NCBI GenBank assembly: GCA_038751255.1
Contig: JBCDGN010000001.1
Coordinates: forward strand, 62,001-126,000
Source: JANSYP01 sp038751255
Lineage (GTDB): Bacteria; Pseudomonadota; Alphaproteobacteria; Rhodobacterales; Rhodobacteraceae
DNA: 64,000 nt
Reading direction: 5' to 3'
In this document: positions 44,384-53,535 of the stretch, one piece after another
Numbering within the stretch: the first letter of the stretch is position 1
Layout of the letters: every line of letters starts with the position of its first letter
Notes under the pieces: generated by a model
The model's database searches: none
Seen by the model: only the letters and a program-made list of their open reading frames with translations
Told to the model about the DNA's origin: nothing
Position numbers and translations under genes: made by a program

Positions 44384-44548
44384 GTAAAATCCGCACAATA
44401 GATACGGCCACGGCGCATGGTTGAAAGCGCTTTTGCTTGACGTCACGTGGGTTCACTTGCTTGAAAGATCGCCTTGCATCCTCGGCAAAGCCGCTTTTAG
44501 CTTTATTATCATAGATTGCCGATTAAACCGCAGCATCTGGAGCAGCCG

Positions 44549-46474
44549 ATGACGCCCACCCCCCAAGCAACACCAAGCGCCACCCGAGGCCGATTCACAG
44601 GGCCTCGCTTTCGGTCATTGGCCGCTTGTCTGCTTAGCGGAGCGATGGCCCTCACTGGCCCGGCGCTAGCAGGTCAAAGTGACGGCGATGAAAACGTCAC
44701 CAAATCCCATGGCTATTCCAGTTTCGGCGCGCTCAAGTATGGGGCCGACTTTGAGCATCTCGACTATGTGAATCCCGATGCGCCAAAGGGCGGAGAAATC
44801 TCGTCATGGTCCCAGGGCAATTTCGATAGTTTCAACCAATATGCCCGTGCGGGCGTCCCGGCTGCGCTCAACACAATTGGGACAGAGCGGATCATGGTGA
44901 GCACGCTCGATGACCCTTACGGTCTTTATTGCCTGCTCTGTACATCGCTTGAATATCCCGAAGATCTCTCCTGGGTGATCTTCAATCTGCGAGAGGACGT
45001 GACCTTCGCGGACGGCTCGCTGATGACGGCCGAAGACGTGGAGTTCACCCATAAACTCTTCCTCGAGCAGGGTATTATCGAGTATCGCCGCATTGTGGAG
45101 AGTTTCTTCACAGGCGTTGAGATCCTCGGGCCCCATCGCATCAAGTTCAGTTTCGCGCCCGACAGTTCTGTTCGGGATCGGATTGGGATCGCTGCCGGAC
45201 CGGTATTCTCCAAAGCGTGGTTTGAGGAAAAGGGCGCACGGCTCGACGAGTCCACGCAGACGCCATTTATGGCGACCGGGGCCTATGTGCTCGACAGCTA
45301 TGACATCAACCGCCGCGTCATCTACCGCCGGAACCCGGACTACTGGGGCTATGATCACCCGCTAAGTGTCGGGCAAAACAATTTCGACCGCATCCGGATC
45401 GAGTATTTCGCCGACACCACGGCCGCCTTTGAGGGGTTCAAATCGGGGGTCTATACCTTCCGGATCGAAGACAAAGCGCAGAACTGGGCCGAGGGGTATA
45501 ACTTTCCCAATGTGACAAATGGCCATGTAGAACGCGAAGAAGTACCGGACGGGTCTGTGGGCTATCACTTGTCTTGGGTCTTCAACCTGTCCAAGCCAAA
45601 ATGGCAGGATAAGCGCGTGCGCCAGGCCATTGCGATGGTGTTCAATTTCGAATGGACCAATCGCACGATTTTCTATGACCTCTACAAACAACCGGCGTCC
45701 TTCTGGCCTGGTACGGACCTTGCAGCGGTTGGCACTCCGACGGACGGAGAGGTTGCGATCCTACAGCCGCTTGTGGATGAGGGGCTCATCGATGCCGCGA
45801 TCCTCACCGAGGAAGCGGTTTCGCCGATCTCTCACGACGCAGAACGGAACCAACCCAACCGCCGTGTGTTGCGCCAAGCAGCGGCTCTTTTGGACGAGGC
45901 AGGGTGGGAGGTCGGCGATGACGGCATCCGCCGTAAAGACGGACAAGAACTGGAACTGGTCAATATCCAGACGTTCCCAACCTATTTCCGGATCGTGGAG
46001 CCCTATTTGCGCAACCTCGAAGCGCTTGGGGTCAAAGCGCGGATGGACCGTATGGATACCGCGCAATATGTCGAACGGCGGCGCTCTGGAGATTTCGACC
46101 TGACCAACCAAGGATTCCAGATGGGGTTTGAGCCCTCCTTGGGGCTTGCGCAATGGTTTGGCTCAGCCGCTGCGGACAACAGTTCGCGCAACTTGATGCG
46201 GCTTAAGGATCCCGCAGTGGATCGGCTGATCGGCACCGTGCTTGAGGCGAAAGACCTCGATGCCTTGAAAGACGCAGTTCACGCCCTGGACAGGACGCTG
46301 CGGTTCATGCGGTTCGACATCCCACTTTGGTACAACGACAAAACCTTCGTGGCTTATTACAACCAGTACAAGCATCCAGAAGAATTGCCGCCTCTGGGCC
46401 TCGGCCAGTACTCTTTCTGGTGGCATGATGCGGATGCGGAAGCGGAGCTGAAACAAGCGGGCGTGCTGAGATAA
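44549..46474 (+). CDS. yejA: Oligopeptide ABC transporter binding protein YejA-like
   Basis: The 641-residue periplasmic protein has a long signal peptide ending near residue 42 (ACLLSGAMALTGPALA). It then has the SBP_bac_5 type start SSFGALKYGADFEHLDYVNPDAPKGG, and VFNLSKPKWQDKRVRQAIAMVFNFEW. This is the YejA subfamily rather than OppA. The ATG at 44549 has GGAG 8 bp upstream; a TTG further upstream is less likely. It starts a four-gene operon with yejB, yejE and yejF. Related systems take up peptides and microcin C. Confidence 0.92.
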   Translation: MTPTPQATPSATRGRFTGPRFRSLAACLLSGAMALTGPALAGQSDGDENVTKSHGYSSFGALKYGADFEHLDYVNPDAPKGGEISSWSQGNFDSFNQYARAGVPAALNTIGTERIMVSTLDDPYGLYCLLCTSLEYPEDLSWVIFNLREDVTFADGSLMTAEDVEFTHKLFLEQGIIEYRRIVESFFTGVEILGPHRIKFSFAPDSSVRDRIGIAAGPVFSKAWFEEKGARLDESTQTPFMATGAYVLDSYDINRRVIYRRNPDYWGYDHPLSVGQNNFDRIRIEYFADTTAAFEGFKSGVYTFRIEDKAQNWAEGYNFPNVTNGHVEREEVPDGSVGYHLSWVFNLSKPKWQDKRVRQAIAMVFNFEWTNRTIFYDLYKQPASFWPGTDLAAVGTPTDGEVAILQPLVDEGLIDAAILTEEAVSPISHDAERNQPNRRVLRQAAALLDEAGWEVGDDGIRRKDGQELELVNIQTFPTYFRIVEPYLRNLEALGVKARMDRMDTAQYVERRRSGDFDLTNQGFQMGFEPSLGLAQWFGSAAADNSSRNLMRLKDPAVDRLIGTVLEAKDLDALKDAVHALDRTLRFMRFDIPLWYNDKTFVAYYNQYKHPEELPPLGLGQYSFWWHDADAEAELKQAGVLR

Positions 46475-46478
46475 GCCT

Positions 46479-47567
46479 ATGGCCTCTTACATCCTACGCC
46501 GTATTCTTCTGATCCTTCCGACCTTGATTGGCATCATGGTGATCAACTTCACCTTGATCCAATTCGTTCCCGGCGGTCCGATTGAGCAGATCATCGCGCG
46601 CATGGAAGGTCAGGGGGATGTGTTCTCTGGAATTTCCGGCGGTAGCGATCTGGGATTTGATTCCGAGGCCGCGTCGAGCAATGATCAGTATCTCGGCGCG
46701 CGCGGCCTGCCTCCCGGATTTATCGAACAGCTTGAAAAAGAGTTCGGCTTCGACAAACCGCCGCTTGAACGCTTTTTCATCATGCTCTGGGACTATGCGC
46801 GCTTCGACTTTGGCGAGAGTTACTTCCGATCGATCAGTGTGGTTGATCTGGTGCTGGAAAAAATGCCGGTCTCGATCAGTTTGGGTCTCTGGTCGACCCT
46901 CATTGCCTATCTGATCTCAATTCCTCTAGGCATTCGAAAGGCGGTGGGCGACGGCTCGGACTTCGACACCTGGACGTCGGGCATCATTATCGTTGCCTAC
47001 GCGATACCGGGCTTTCTCTTCGCGATCCTCTTGCTCGTGGTCTTCGCAGGCGGCAGTTATCTCCAATGGTTCCCGCTTCGAGGGCTCACGTCCGACAACT
47101 GGGACCAGCTTTCTCTCTTGGGCAAGATTGGGGACTATTTCTGGCACATCACCTTACCCGTGCTCGCCTCGACGATCTCGGCCTTTGCGACACTGACTTT
47201 GCTGACGAAGAACAGCTTCCTCGATGAGATCAAAAAGCAATACGTCATGACCGCTAAAGCCAAGGGGCTCAGCGAAGCGAAGGTGCTTTATGGCCATGTC
47301 TTCCGCAACGCGATGCTGATCGTGATCGCGGGGTTCCCCGCGGTTTTCGTGAGCGTCTTTTTCGGCGGCTCGCTGATCATCGAGACGATCTTTAGCCTTG
47401 ATGGGCTGGGGCGGCTTGGATTTGAGGCCGCGGTCAGTCGAGACTATCCAGTGATATTCGGCACGCTTTACGTCTTTGGACTGATTGGGCTCTTCATGGG
47501 ATTGGTGTCTGATCTGATGTATGTCTGGATTGATCCTCGTATCGACTTTGAAACGCGGGAGACCTGA
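46479..47567 (+). CDS. yejB: Peptide ABC transporter permease YejB-like
   Basis: The 362-residue inner-membrane permease begins SYILRRILLILPTLIGIMVINFTLIQFVPGGPIEQI, the standard DppB/OppB start with the YejB-specific FVPGGPIEQIIARMEG. The coupling motif is TAKAKGLSEAKVLYGHVFRNAML. It forms the channel with YejE. The start is 4 bp after the yejA stop. Confidence 0.94.
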   Translation: MASYILRRILLILPTLIGIMVINFTLIQFVPGGPIEQIIARMEGQGDVFSGISGGSDLGFDSEAASSNDQYLGARGLPPGFIEQLEKEFGFDKPPLERFFIMLWDYARFDFGESYFRSISVVDLVLEKMPVSISLGLWSTLIAYLISIPLGIRKAVGDGSDFDTWTSGIIIVAYAIPGFLFAILLLVVFAGGSYLQWFPLRGLTSDNWDQLSLLGKIGDYFWHITLPVLASTISAFATLTLLTKNSFLDEIKKQYVMTAKAKGLSEAKVLYGHVFRNAMLIVIAGFPAVFVSVFFGGSLIIETIFSLDGLGRLGFEAAVSRDYPVIFGTLYVFGLIGLFMGLVSDLMYVWIDPRIDFETRET

Positions 47568-47570
47568 GCC

Positions 47571-48725
47571 ATGGCTGTCGCAGAAGAAATCGAAACACGC
47601 ATCGCGCCCAAGACATCCGAGCTCTCAACGCTCAACCAGCGCCGATGGCGAAATTTCAGGGCCAATGGGCGCGCTTACTGGTCACTTGTGCTCTTCTCGA
47701 TCCTGTTCGGCCTGTCGCTCTTCGCCGAGTTCATCGCCAACGACAAACCGATATTGGTCAATTACCGTGGTGCGCTCTACACTCCGATCTTTAATTTCTA
47801 CCCCGAAACAGAGTTTGGCGGCGATTTCCGAACGGAGGCTGTCTATCGCGACATTGAGGTGCGGTGTCTGATCATCTCGGGCGGGCTAGAGGATTGCTGG
47901 GACGATCCCGACCAAGTGATCCAGGACGTCCGCGACACTGGTGCCTTCGACGGTCAAGAAGTGGATCGCGGCTGGCTGCTCTGGCCGCTCATTCCCTATA
48001 GCTACAATACCGTCAATGACATCCAAGGCACGGCGCCAAGTGCACCAGATGCCCAGCATTGGCTCGGAACCGATGACACCGCGCGCGATGTGTTGGCGCG
48101 TGTGATCTATGGTTTCCGATTGTCAGTGTGTTTTGCACTGATCGTCACGGCCCTCTGTTCGGTCATCGGGATCGCAGCAGGGGCTGTGCAGGGATATTTC
48201 GGCGGTTGGATTGATCTGAGTTTTCAACGCCTCATCGAACTCTGGGGTGCGACCCCGAGCCTTTACATCATCATCATCGTTGCGGCGGTGTTTCAGATGA
48301 ACTTCTGGCTTTTGGTATTTCTCATGGTGCTTTTTGGGTGGACCGCCCTCGTGGGTGTGGTCCGCGCCGAATTCCTGCGCGCGCGAAACTTTGAATATGT
48401 TCGGGCGGCGCGGGCGCTTGGGGTCGGCGACGGTGTCATCATGTTCCGCCATGTACTGCCGAACGCGATGGTGGCGACGCTAACCATGCTGCCATTTGTG
48501 ATCACAGGCACACTGGGCTCGCTCGCGGCGCTCGATTTCCTTGGCTTCGGTCTGCCGACCTCGGCGCCGTCCTTGGGTGAGATGACACTGCAAGCAAAGC
48601 AAAACCTGCAAGCGCCGTGGTTGGGTTTCACTGCATTTTTCACCTTCGCGGTGATGTTGTCGCTCTTGGTCTTTATTTTTGAAGGAGTGCGCGACGCCTT
48701 CGATCCAAGGAAAACCTTCGCATGA
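47571..48725 (+). CDS. yejE: Peptide ABC transporter permease YejE-like
   Basis: The 384-residue inner-membrane permease has an N-terminal helix in RGRAYWSLVLFSILFG-like context followed by SLFAEFIANDKPILV. A periplasmic segment with FYPETEFGGDF, typical of YejE, comes next. The coupling motif is YVRAARALGVGDGVIMFRHVLPNA. It starts 3 bp after yejB and overlaps yejF by 4 bp. Confidence 0.94.
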   Translation: MAVAEEIETRIAPKTSELSTLNQRRWRNFRANGRAYWSLVLFSILFGLSLFAEFIANDKPILVNYRGALYTPIFNFYPETEFGGDFRTEAVYRDIEVRCLIISGGLEDCWDDPDQVIQDVRDTGAFDGQEVDRGWLLWPLIPYSYNTVNDIQGTAPSAPDAQHWLGTDDTARDVLARVIYGFRLSVCFALIVTALCSVIGIAAGAVQGYFGGWIDLSFQRLIELWGATPSLYIIIIVAAVFQMNFWLLVFLMVLFGWTALVGVVRAEFLRARNFEYVRAARALGVGDGVIMFRHVLPNAMVATLTMLPFVITGTLGSLAALDFLGFGLPTSAPSLGEMTLQAKQNLQAPWLGFTAFFTFAVMLSLLVFIFEGVRDAFDPRKTFA

Positions 48726-50365
48726 GCGACACAATCCTTTCGGTTTCCGATCTTGCGATCAGTTTTCGACAAGACGGCAAAGACGTGCCTGCTGTGAAGG
48801 GCGTGTCTTACAAAGTGGAGAAAGGCGAAACGGTTGCCATCGTTGGCGAAAGCGGCTCTGGCAAATCGGTTACCGCGCTTTCCACGGTGCAGCTCTTGCC
48901 GGACAGCGCCTCGCTATCGGGCTCAATCAAATTCGAGGGTCGCGAAATGGTCGATGCCTCGGAGGCCGAGTTGCGCAAGATCCGCGGCAATGATGTGAGC
49001 TTCATCTTTCAAGAGCCGATGACCTCGCTGAACCCGCTCCATACGGTCGAAAAACAAATCGGCGAAAGCCTTGCCCTGCACCAAGGGCTCACTGGGGAAA
49101 AGGCCACCAAGCGGATCCTTGAATTGTTGATCCGTGTTGGGATCCGTGATCCCGAGGACCGTTTGAGCGCCTATCCCCATCAGCTGTCCGGCGGGCAGCG
49201 TCAGCGCGTGATGATCGCCATGGCTCTTGCCAATGGTCCGGGGCTTTTGATCGCTGATGAGCCGACAACCGCGCTCGATGTGACGATCCAGGCTCAAATC
49301 CTTGATCTATTGGCTGAGCTTAAAATCGCTGAGCAGATGAGCCTGTTGTTCATCACCCATGACCTCGGCGTGGTGCGATCGATCGCCGACCGTGTTTACG
49401 TGATGAAAGATGGCGAGATCGTTGAGACCGGGCGAACCCAGGAACTCTTCGCCAATCCGCAGCACCCCTACACGCAAAAGCTCTTGGCGGCAGAGCCCAA
49501 AGGCAGGCCCGATCCCGTGCCCGCAGATGCCAAAGAGATCATTTCCTCCGACGGATTGCGGATATGGTTTCCCATACAGAAAGGCTTCCTGCGCCGCACT
49601 GTCGGTCACATCAAAGCGGTCAATCATGCAGAGCTATCAATCCGGTCGGGTGAAACCCTCGGCGTGGTGGGCGAAAGCGGCTCCGGCAAAACCAGCCTGG
49701 CGCTTGGTCTGATGCGATTGGTGTCCTCGGATGGTCCAATTATGTTCCTCAAGCAGGACATCCAGGGATGGCGCACCAAACAGCTCCGGCCGCTTCGGGC
49801 CGATATGCAGATCGTCTTCCAAGATCCCTACGGCAGTCTCAGTCCGCGCATGACGGTGTGCGAGATCATTGCCGAGGGCCTCGGCGTCCACGGGGTGCCC
49901 GCGGGGAAAAAGAAAGACGAGATGGTGGCAGAAATGCTGACCGAAGTTGGGCTTGATCCTGCCACGAGCGATCGCTACCCGCATGAGTTTTCTGGCGGGC
50001 AGCGTCAGCGGATCGCCATCGCGCGCGCTATGATTCTAAAGCCAAAACTGGTGGTGTTGGACGAACCGACCTCTGCGCTTGATATGACGGTTCAGGTGCA
50101 AATTGTGGAACTCTTGCGAGATCTGCAACGCAAGCTTGGGCTGGCTTATCTCTTTATTTCACACGATCTGCGTGTGGTGCGCGCCCTGTCCCATAAGGTG
50201 CTTGTAATGCGAAATGGTGACATCATCGAGGCGGGAGAAGGTGCCCAGATCTTCGATGATCCGCAAACAGAGTATACCAAAACGCTTCTGCGCGCGGCCT
50301 TTGATAAGAAATTGGAAGATCCCTCTGACGTCGTAGTTCCCTTGCGCCGCCGCGCCCCTGGATAA
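48722..50365 (+). CDS. yejF: Peptide ABC transporter dual ATPase YejF-like
   Basis: The 547-residue protein is two fused ATPase domains. The first has Walker A GESGSGKSVTALS near residue 39, signature LSGGQRQRVMIAMAL and LIADEPTTALDVTIQ. The second has GESGSGKTSLALGLMRL near 317, FSGGQRQRIAIARAMI and LVVLDEPTSALDMTVQ. It powers the YejABE importer. The fused form is the rule for YejF and differs from the split DppD/DppF pair. Confidence 0.95.
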   Translation: MSDTILSVSDLAISFRQDGKDVPAVKGVSYKVEKGETVAIVGESGSGKSVTALSTVQLLPDSASLSGSIKFEGREMVDASEAELRKIRGNDVSFIFQEPMTSLNPLHTVEKQIGESLALHQGLTGEKATKRILELLIRVGIRDPEDRLSAYPHQLSGGQRQRVMIAMALANGPGLLIADEPTTALDVTIQAQILDLLAELKIAEQMSLLFITHDLGVVRSIADRVYVMKDGEIVETGRTQELFANPQHPYTQKLLAAEPKGRPDPVPADAKEIISSDGLRIWFPIQKGFLRRTVGHIKAVNHAELSIRSGETLGVVGESGSGKTSLALGLMRLVSSDGPIMFLKQDIQGWRTKQLRPLRADMQIVFQDPYGSLSPRMTVCEIIAEGLGVHGVPAGKKKDEMVAEMLTEVGLDPATSDRYPHEFSGGQRQRIAIARAMILKPKLVVLDEPTSALDMTVQVQIVELLRDLQRKLGLAYLFISHDLRVVRALSHKVLVMRNGDIIEAGEGAQIFDDPQTEYTKTLLRAAFDKKLEDPSDVVVPLRRRAPG

Positions 50366-50429
50366 ACGTCTTGCGCTTCATGCTGCCTAGGGGTCTAACC
50401 CGGGAGCAAAGCCATAAGGGAGACGCATC

Positions 50430-50924
50430 ATGGCCGATCTAATCGCAATTGTTTTCGAGTCCGAAGAGCGCGCCGAAGAGGTTCGCAAAGAAATCCTCGG
50501 TCTTCAGAAGGATTACCTGATCGAGTTGGGCGATGCCGCCATTGCGGTGAAATCTGAAGGGGGCGTAAAGCTCAATCAGATGATCAACACCACTGGTGCA
50601 GGTGCCGTGGGCGGGAGCTTTTGGGGCCTTTTGATCGGTGTTTTGTTCATGAACCCCCTCGTTGGCGTGGCAGCAGGGGCTGCAGGTGGGGCCATCGCAG
50701 GGGCACTCACAGATATCGGTGTGAACGACAAGTTCATGAAGGGTGTCGCAGAAGAGGTGAATGATGGCGAAGCAGTGCTGTTTCTTCTGGTGACCAAGGT
50801 GACCGCGGACAAGGTTCTTGACCGAATTTCCGGTATCGGCGGCCGCGTGCTGCAAACCTCTCTCGACCACGAACGCGAAGAGCGTCTACGCGAAGCGCTC
50901 GCCGGCATCCATCACGAAAGCTAA
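50430..50924 (+). CDS. DUF1269 domain-containing membrane protein
   Basis: The 164-residue protein begins IAIVFESEERAEEVRKEILGLQ, followed by the VKSEGGVKLNQ segment. It has a Gly/Ala-rich membrane hairpin at about residues 50-95 (AGAVGGSFWGLLIGVLFMNPLVGVAAGAAGGA) and a C-terminal DHEREERLREAL, matching DUF1269. Function is unknown. It lies 64 bp after yejF on the same strand and may or may not share its transcript. Confidence 0.88.
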   Translation: MADLIAIVFESEERAEEVRKEILGLQKDYLIELGDAAIAVKSEGGVKLNQMINTTGAGAVGGSFWGLLIGVLFMNPLVGVAAGAAGGAIAGALTDIGVNDKFMKGVAEEVNDGEAVLFLLVTKVTADKVLDRISGIGGRVLQTSLDHEREERLREALAGIHHES

Positions 50925-51106
50925 GAGCGCAATTGGCGAAAAGACATAAGCCGTGTCTCGTCCCTGAGGCGCGGCTTTTAAAGCGGGCAGATGAGCGCAA
51001 CACCGGATCTCAAGATCGCTCGAACATCTATTCCGCCCGAGGGCCAGTTTGCGAATCCCAAAGTTTCCTGTTGCTATCTGAGGGTCAGCCCCAAAAGGTT
51101 TCCCAC

Positions 51107-52750
51107 GTGTCAGAGCTTTCGGCATTCGGCCCCGATTTTCCTTTCGCCTATGACGCTTGGATCACCCATCCCTCGGGCCTGGGGTCTGTGCCGAAAGACA
51201 ATCTGGGCGAAACCGTGGCCATCATCGGGGCGGGGGCTTCTGGCATTGTAACGGCCTTCGAACTGATGAAGCTCGGCCTGCGCCCGATCATCTATGAGGC
51301 TGGCAAGTTTGGTGGCAGGCTCAAGTCTGAGATGTTTGAGGGCACCGATGGGATCGTCGCTGAACTTGGCGGCATGCGATTTCCGATCACCTCGCGCGCG
51401 TTCTACCACTACGTCGATCTCGTCGGATGCCGATCGCGGCCCTTTCCCAACCCGCTGACCGAGGCTGCGGGCTCCACCGTCATCGAGCTTGAAAGCAAAA
51501 CCCATTTCGCCAGAACACTTGGCGACTTGCCCGCGTTCTATCGCAATATCGCGCAAGCCTATGACGAAGCTCTGGCAGAACATGCCGCTTTCCCCGAGCT
51601 TCAAGCCGCGATCAAGGCCCGGGACCCCGCAAAGATCAAAGCGCTTTGGGATCCATTGGTTGCGGATTGGGACGAGCGAACTTTCTATGACTTTGTGGCC
51701 AGTTCGCGACCCTTCAAGGAGCTCGGTTTTGCGGGTCGCGAGGCGTTTGGCCAAGTGGGTTTCGGCTCTGGGGGATGGGACAGTGACTTTCCCAACTCGA
51801 TGCTTGAAATCCTCCGTGTCAATCTTCTGGGTTTCGATGAAAACCAGCGCTTTATCGTGGGTGGAGTAGAGCAGTTGCTTCAGCGTCTGTGGCAAGCCAC
51901 GCCGGTCTGCGCCCATTGGTTGGAAGGAACTTCGCTCGTAAACCTCAACGCCGGTGCCCCGAGAAGCCGTGCCATTGCTCTCCGCCGGGCCGGAGAGAAG
52001 ATCGAGGTCACCGATCAATGGGGCAATACCGATGCTTACGCGGCAGTGGTGACCACGTGTCAGACCCATCTTTTGACCACTGGGATCGATACCGAAGAAG
52101 AGCTTTTCGATCTTAAACTTTGGATGGCGCTGGACCGTACGCGCTACATGCAGGCCGCCAAGACCTTCGTGATGGTAGACCGGCCTTTTTGGAAGGATAT
52201 CGATCCAGCGACAGGCCGTCCGTTGCTGTCGCAAACGCTGACAGACCGGCTGACACGCGGGACGTATTTTTTCGATAATGGGGACGATCGACCGGGCGTG
52301 ATTTGTCTAAGTTATTCTTGGATGACCGATGCCCTGAAGGTCCTGCCGCTCAGCGACGAGAAACGCGTTGAACTCGCGCTCAAAGCGTTGCGCCATATCT
52401 ACCCCAATGTGGATATCGCAAGCCATATCCGCGGCAAGCCAATCTGCGTGAGTTGGGAGGCAGATGAGAACTTTCTCGGGGCCTTCAAAGGCGCCCTGCC
52501 GGGGCATTACCGATACAACCACAGGATTTTCGGACAGTTCATGCAAAAGAACACTCCGGCGCATCGCAAGGGGATTTTTCTGGCCGGTGATGGGGTCAGT
52601 TGGACCCCCGCCTGGGTCGAGGGTGCTGTCCAAACCGGTCTCAATGCCGTTTGGGGGGTGATGACGCACCTTGGCGGGGCAAGCTACACAGATAACCCTG
52701 GTCCTGGCGATCTCTATCCTGAAATCGGGCCCATTTCGCTGGAGGATTAG
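51107..52750 (+). CDS. davB: L-lysine 2-monooxygenase-like flavoprotein (DavB-like)
   Basis: The 547-residue flavin amine oxidase has FGPDFPFAYDAW at its start, an FAD-binding GAGASG near residue 46 with TDGIVAELGGMRFP, and the substrate-domain segments GQVGFGSGGWDSDFPNS, ALDRTRYMQ, LFKRG-free DRLTRGTYFFDNG and GAFKGALPGHYRYN. From memory these match Pseudomonas DavB, which oxidises and decarboxylates L-lysine to 5-aminovaleramide. Tryptophan, arginine and phenylalanine monooxygenases are close relatives, so the substrate is an inference. The GTG at 51107 was chosen because DavB has a short N-terminus; TTG 50933 would add 58 unrelated-looking residues. It converges on a DavA-like gene with a 4 bp overlap. 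Confidence 0.82.
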   Translation: MSELSAFGPDFPFAYDAWITHPSGLGSVPKDNLGETVAIIGAGASGIVTAFELMKLGLRPIIYEAGKFGGRLKSEMFEGTDGIVAELGGMRFPITSRAFYHYVDLVGCRSRPFPNPLTEAAGSTVIELESKTHFARTLGDLPAFYRNIAQAYDEALAEHAAFPELQAAIKARDPAKIKALWDPLVADWDERTFYDFVASSRPFKELGFAGREAFGQVGFGSGGWDSDFPNSMLEILRVNLLGFDENQRFIVGGVEQLLQRLWQATPVCAHWLEGTSLVNLNAGAPRSRAIALRRAGEKIEVTDQWGNTDAYAAVVTTCQTHLLTTGIDTEEELFDLKLWMALDRTRYMQAAKTFVMVDRPFWKDIDPATGRPLLSQTLTDRLTRGTYFFDNGDDRPGVICLSYSWMTDALKVLPLSDEKRVELALKALRHIYPNVDIASHIRGKPICVSWEADENFLGAFKGALPGHYRYNHRIFGQFMQKNTPAHRKGIFLAGDGVSWTPAWVEGAVQTGLNAVWGVMTHLGGASYTDNPGPGDLYPEIGPISLED

Positions 52751-53535
52751 GCGTCTGGCGTCTTTTCACCCCGCCGGATGTCTCGCAGTTGTGTTGAGAG
52801 CTGATCTTGGGGGTATCTGTCGAGGCTAGGGACGTCCACAATCAGCAAGGTCTCGGCTTGCCCCGCCTTGGCCAGCGCGGCTCCATCAGGCCCAGCGATC
52901 AGCGATTGCCCGCCAAAGCGCAGTCCGCTTTCCGCGCCGCAGTAATTCGCATAGGCAATGGTCAGCCGGTTTTCATAGGCCCGCGCCGGGACCAATAGAT
53001 TTTGAACAACGTCATAGCCTTCTGGATTGGCGGTAGGCACCAGAATAACTTCTGCACCGCATGTGGCGAGCGCTCTGCTGTGCTCTGGAAACTCGATATC
53101 ATAGCAAATCAGAAGCCCGATTTGGCGCCCCATAAATCGAAAGACGGGGGGCGGTGCGGTACCAGGTTTAAAGCTCTGGCGTTCCATCTCTCCGAAGAGC
53201 TGTAGTTTGCGATAGTGGGCGAGGGGCTCACCTGTTTTGTCGAGCGTTGTGGCAGTATTGAACACGGTCCCCCCGCAGCGCTCTGCCCAGCCAAAGGTGA
53301 TCGCGCAGCTGGACTTGCGGGCGCGCTCGGCCAAGGCGCTGAGCCACCCCTCGTCTCTGTCTTGCGCCATGGCTTGATGCTGTTCGGGCTGATTATAGCC
53401 TGGCAGATAGAGCTCTGGCAGGACCAACATGTCGACCGAGGCAAGGCGACACTGCTCTAAGCTTTGGTCAATCCGTGCAAATGCTGCCTCGATATCTGCG
53501 TTTGTGGGCGGTGTTTGGGCGAGGGCGAGCTTCAT
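52747..53535 (-). CDS. davA: Carbon-nitrogen hydrolase, 5-aminovaleramidase-like (DavA-like)
   Basis: The 262-residue nitrilase-superfamily amidase has the catalytic triad Glu41 (LVLPELYLPGY), Lys110 (HYRKLQLFGEME) and Cys144 (LLICYDIEFPE). The segments LVPTANPEGYDVV and IAYANYCGAESGL closely resemble remembered Pseudomonas DavA, which converts 5-aminovaleramide to 5-aminovalerate. The convergent neighbour is the matching monooxygenase. The start overlaps the stop of the BASS transporter gene by 4 bp, so these two are co-translated. No davT or davD homologues are in the window. Confidence 0.82.
   Translation of the reverse strand: MKLALAQTPPTNADIEAAFARIDQSLEQCRLASVDMLVLPELYLPGYNQPEQHQAMAQDRDEGWLSALAERARKSSCAITFGWAERCGGTVFNTATTLDKTGEPLAHYRKLQLFGEMERQSFKPGTAPPPVFRFMGRQIGLLICYDIEFPEHSRALATCGAEVILVPTANPEGYDVVQNLLVPARAYENRLTIAYANYCGAESGLRFGGQSLIAGPDGAALAKAGQAETLLIVDVPSLDRYPQDQLSTQLRDIRRGEKTPDA

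Noticed and set aside
50933..51106. In-frame extension of the DavB-like gene from a TTG codon (58 extra residues)
   Set aside because: The extra residues show no family resemblance, the related DavB proteins have short N-termini, and no good ribosome-binding site precedes the TTG.
51110..52234. 374-codon open frame antisense to the DavB-like gene
   Set aside because: It lies entirely opposite a gene with strong protein-family motifs; the composition is that of a high-GC shadow frame.
51107..53535. Indole-acetic acid synthesis pair (tryptophan monooxygenase plus indoleacetamide hydrolase)
   Set aside because: IaaH belongs to the amidase-signature family, while this amidase is a nitrilase-superfamily enzyme with DavA-like segments. 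The lysine pathway fits better, although the monooxygenase substrate is unproven.
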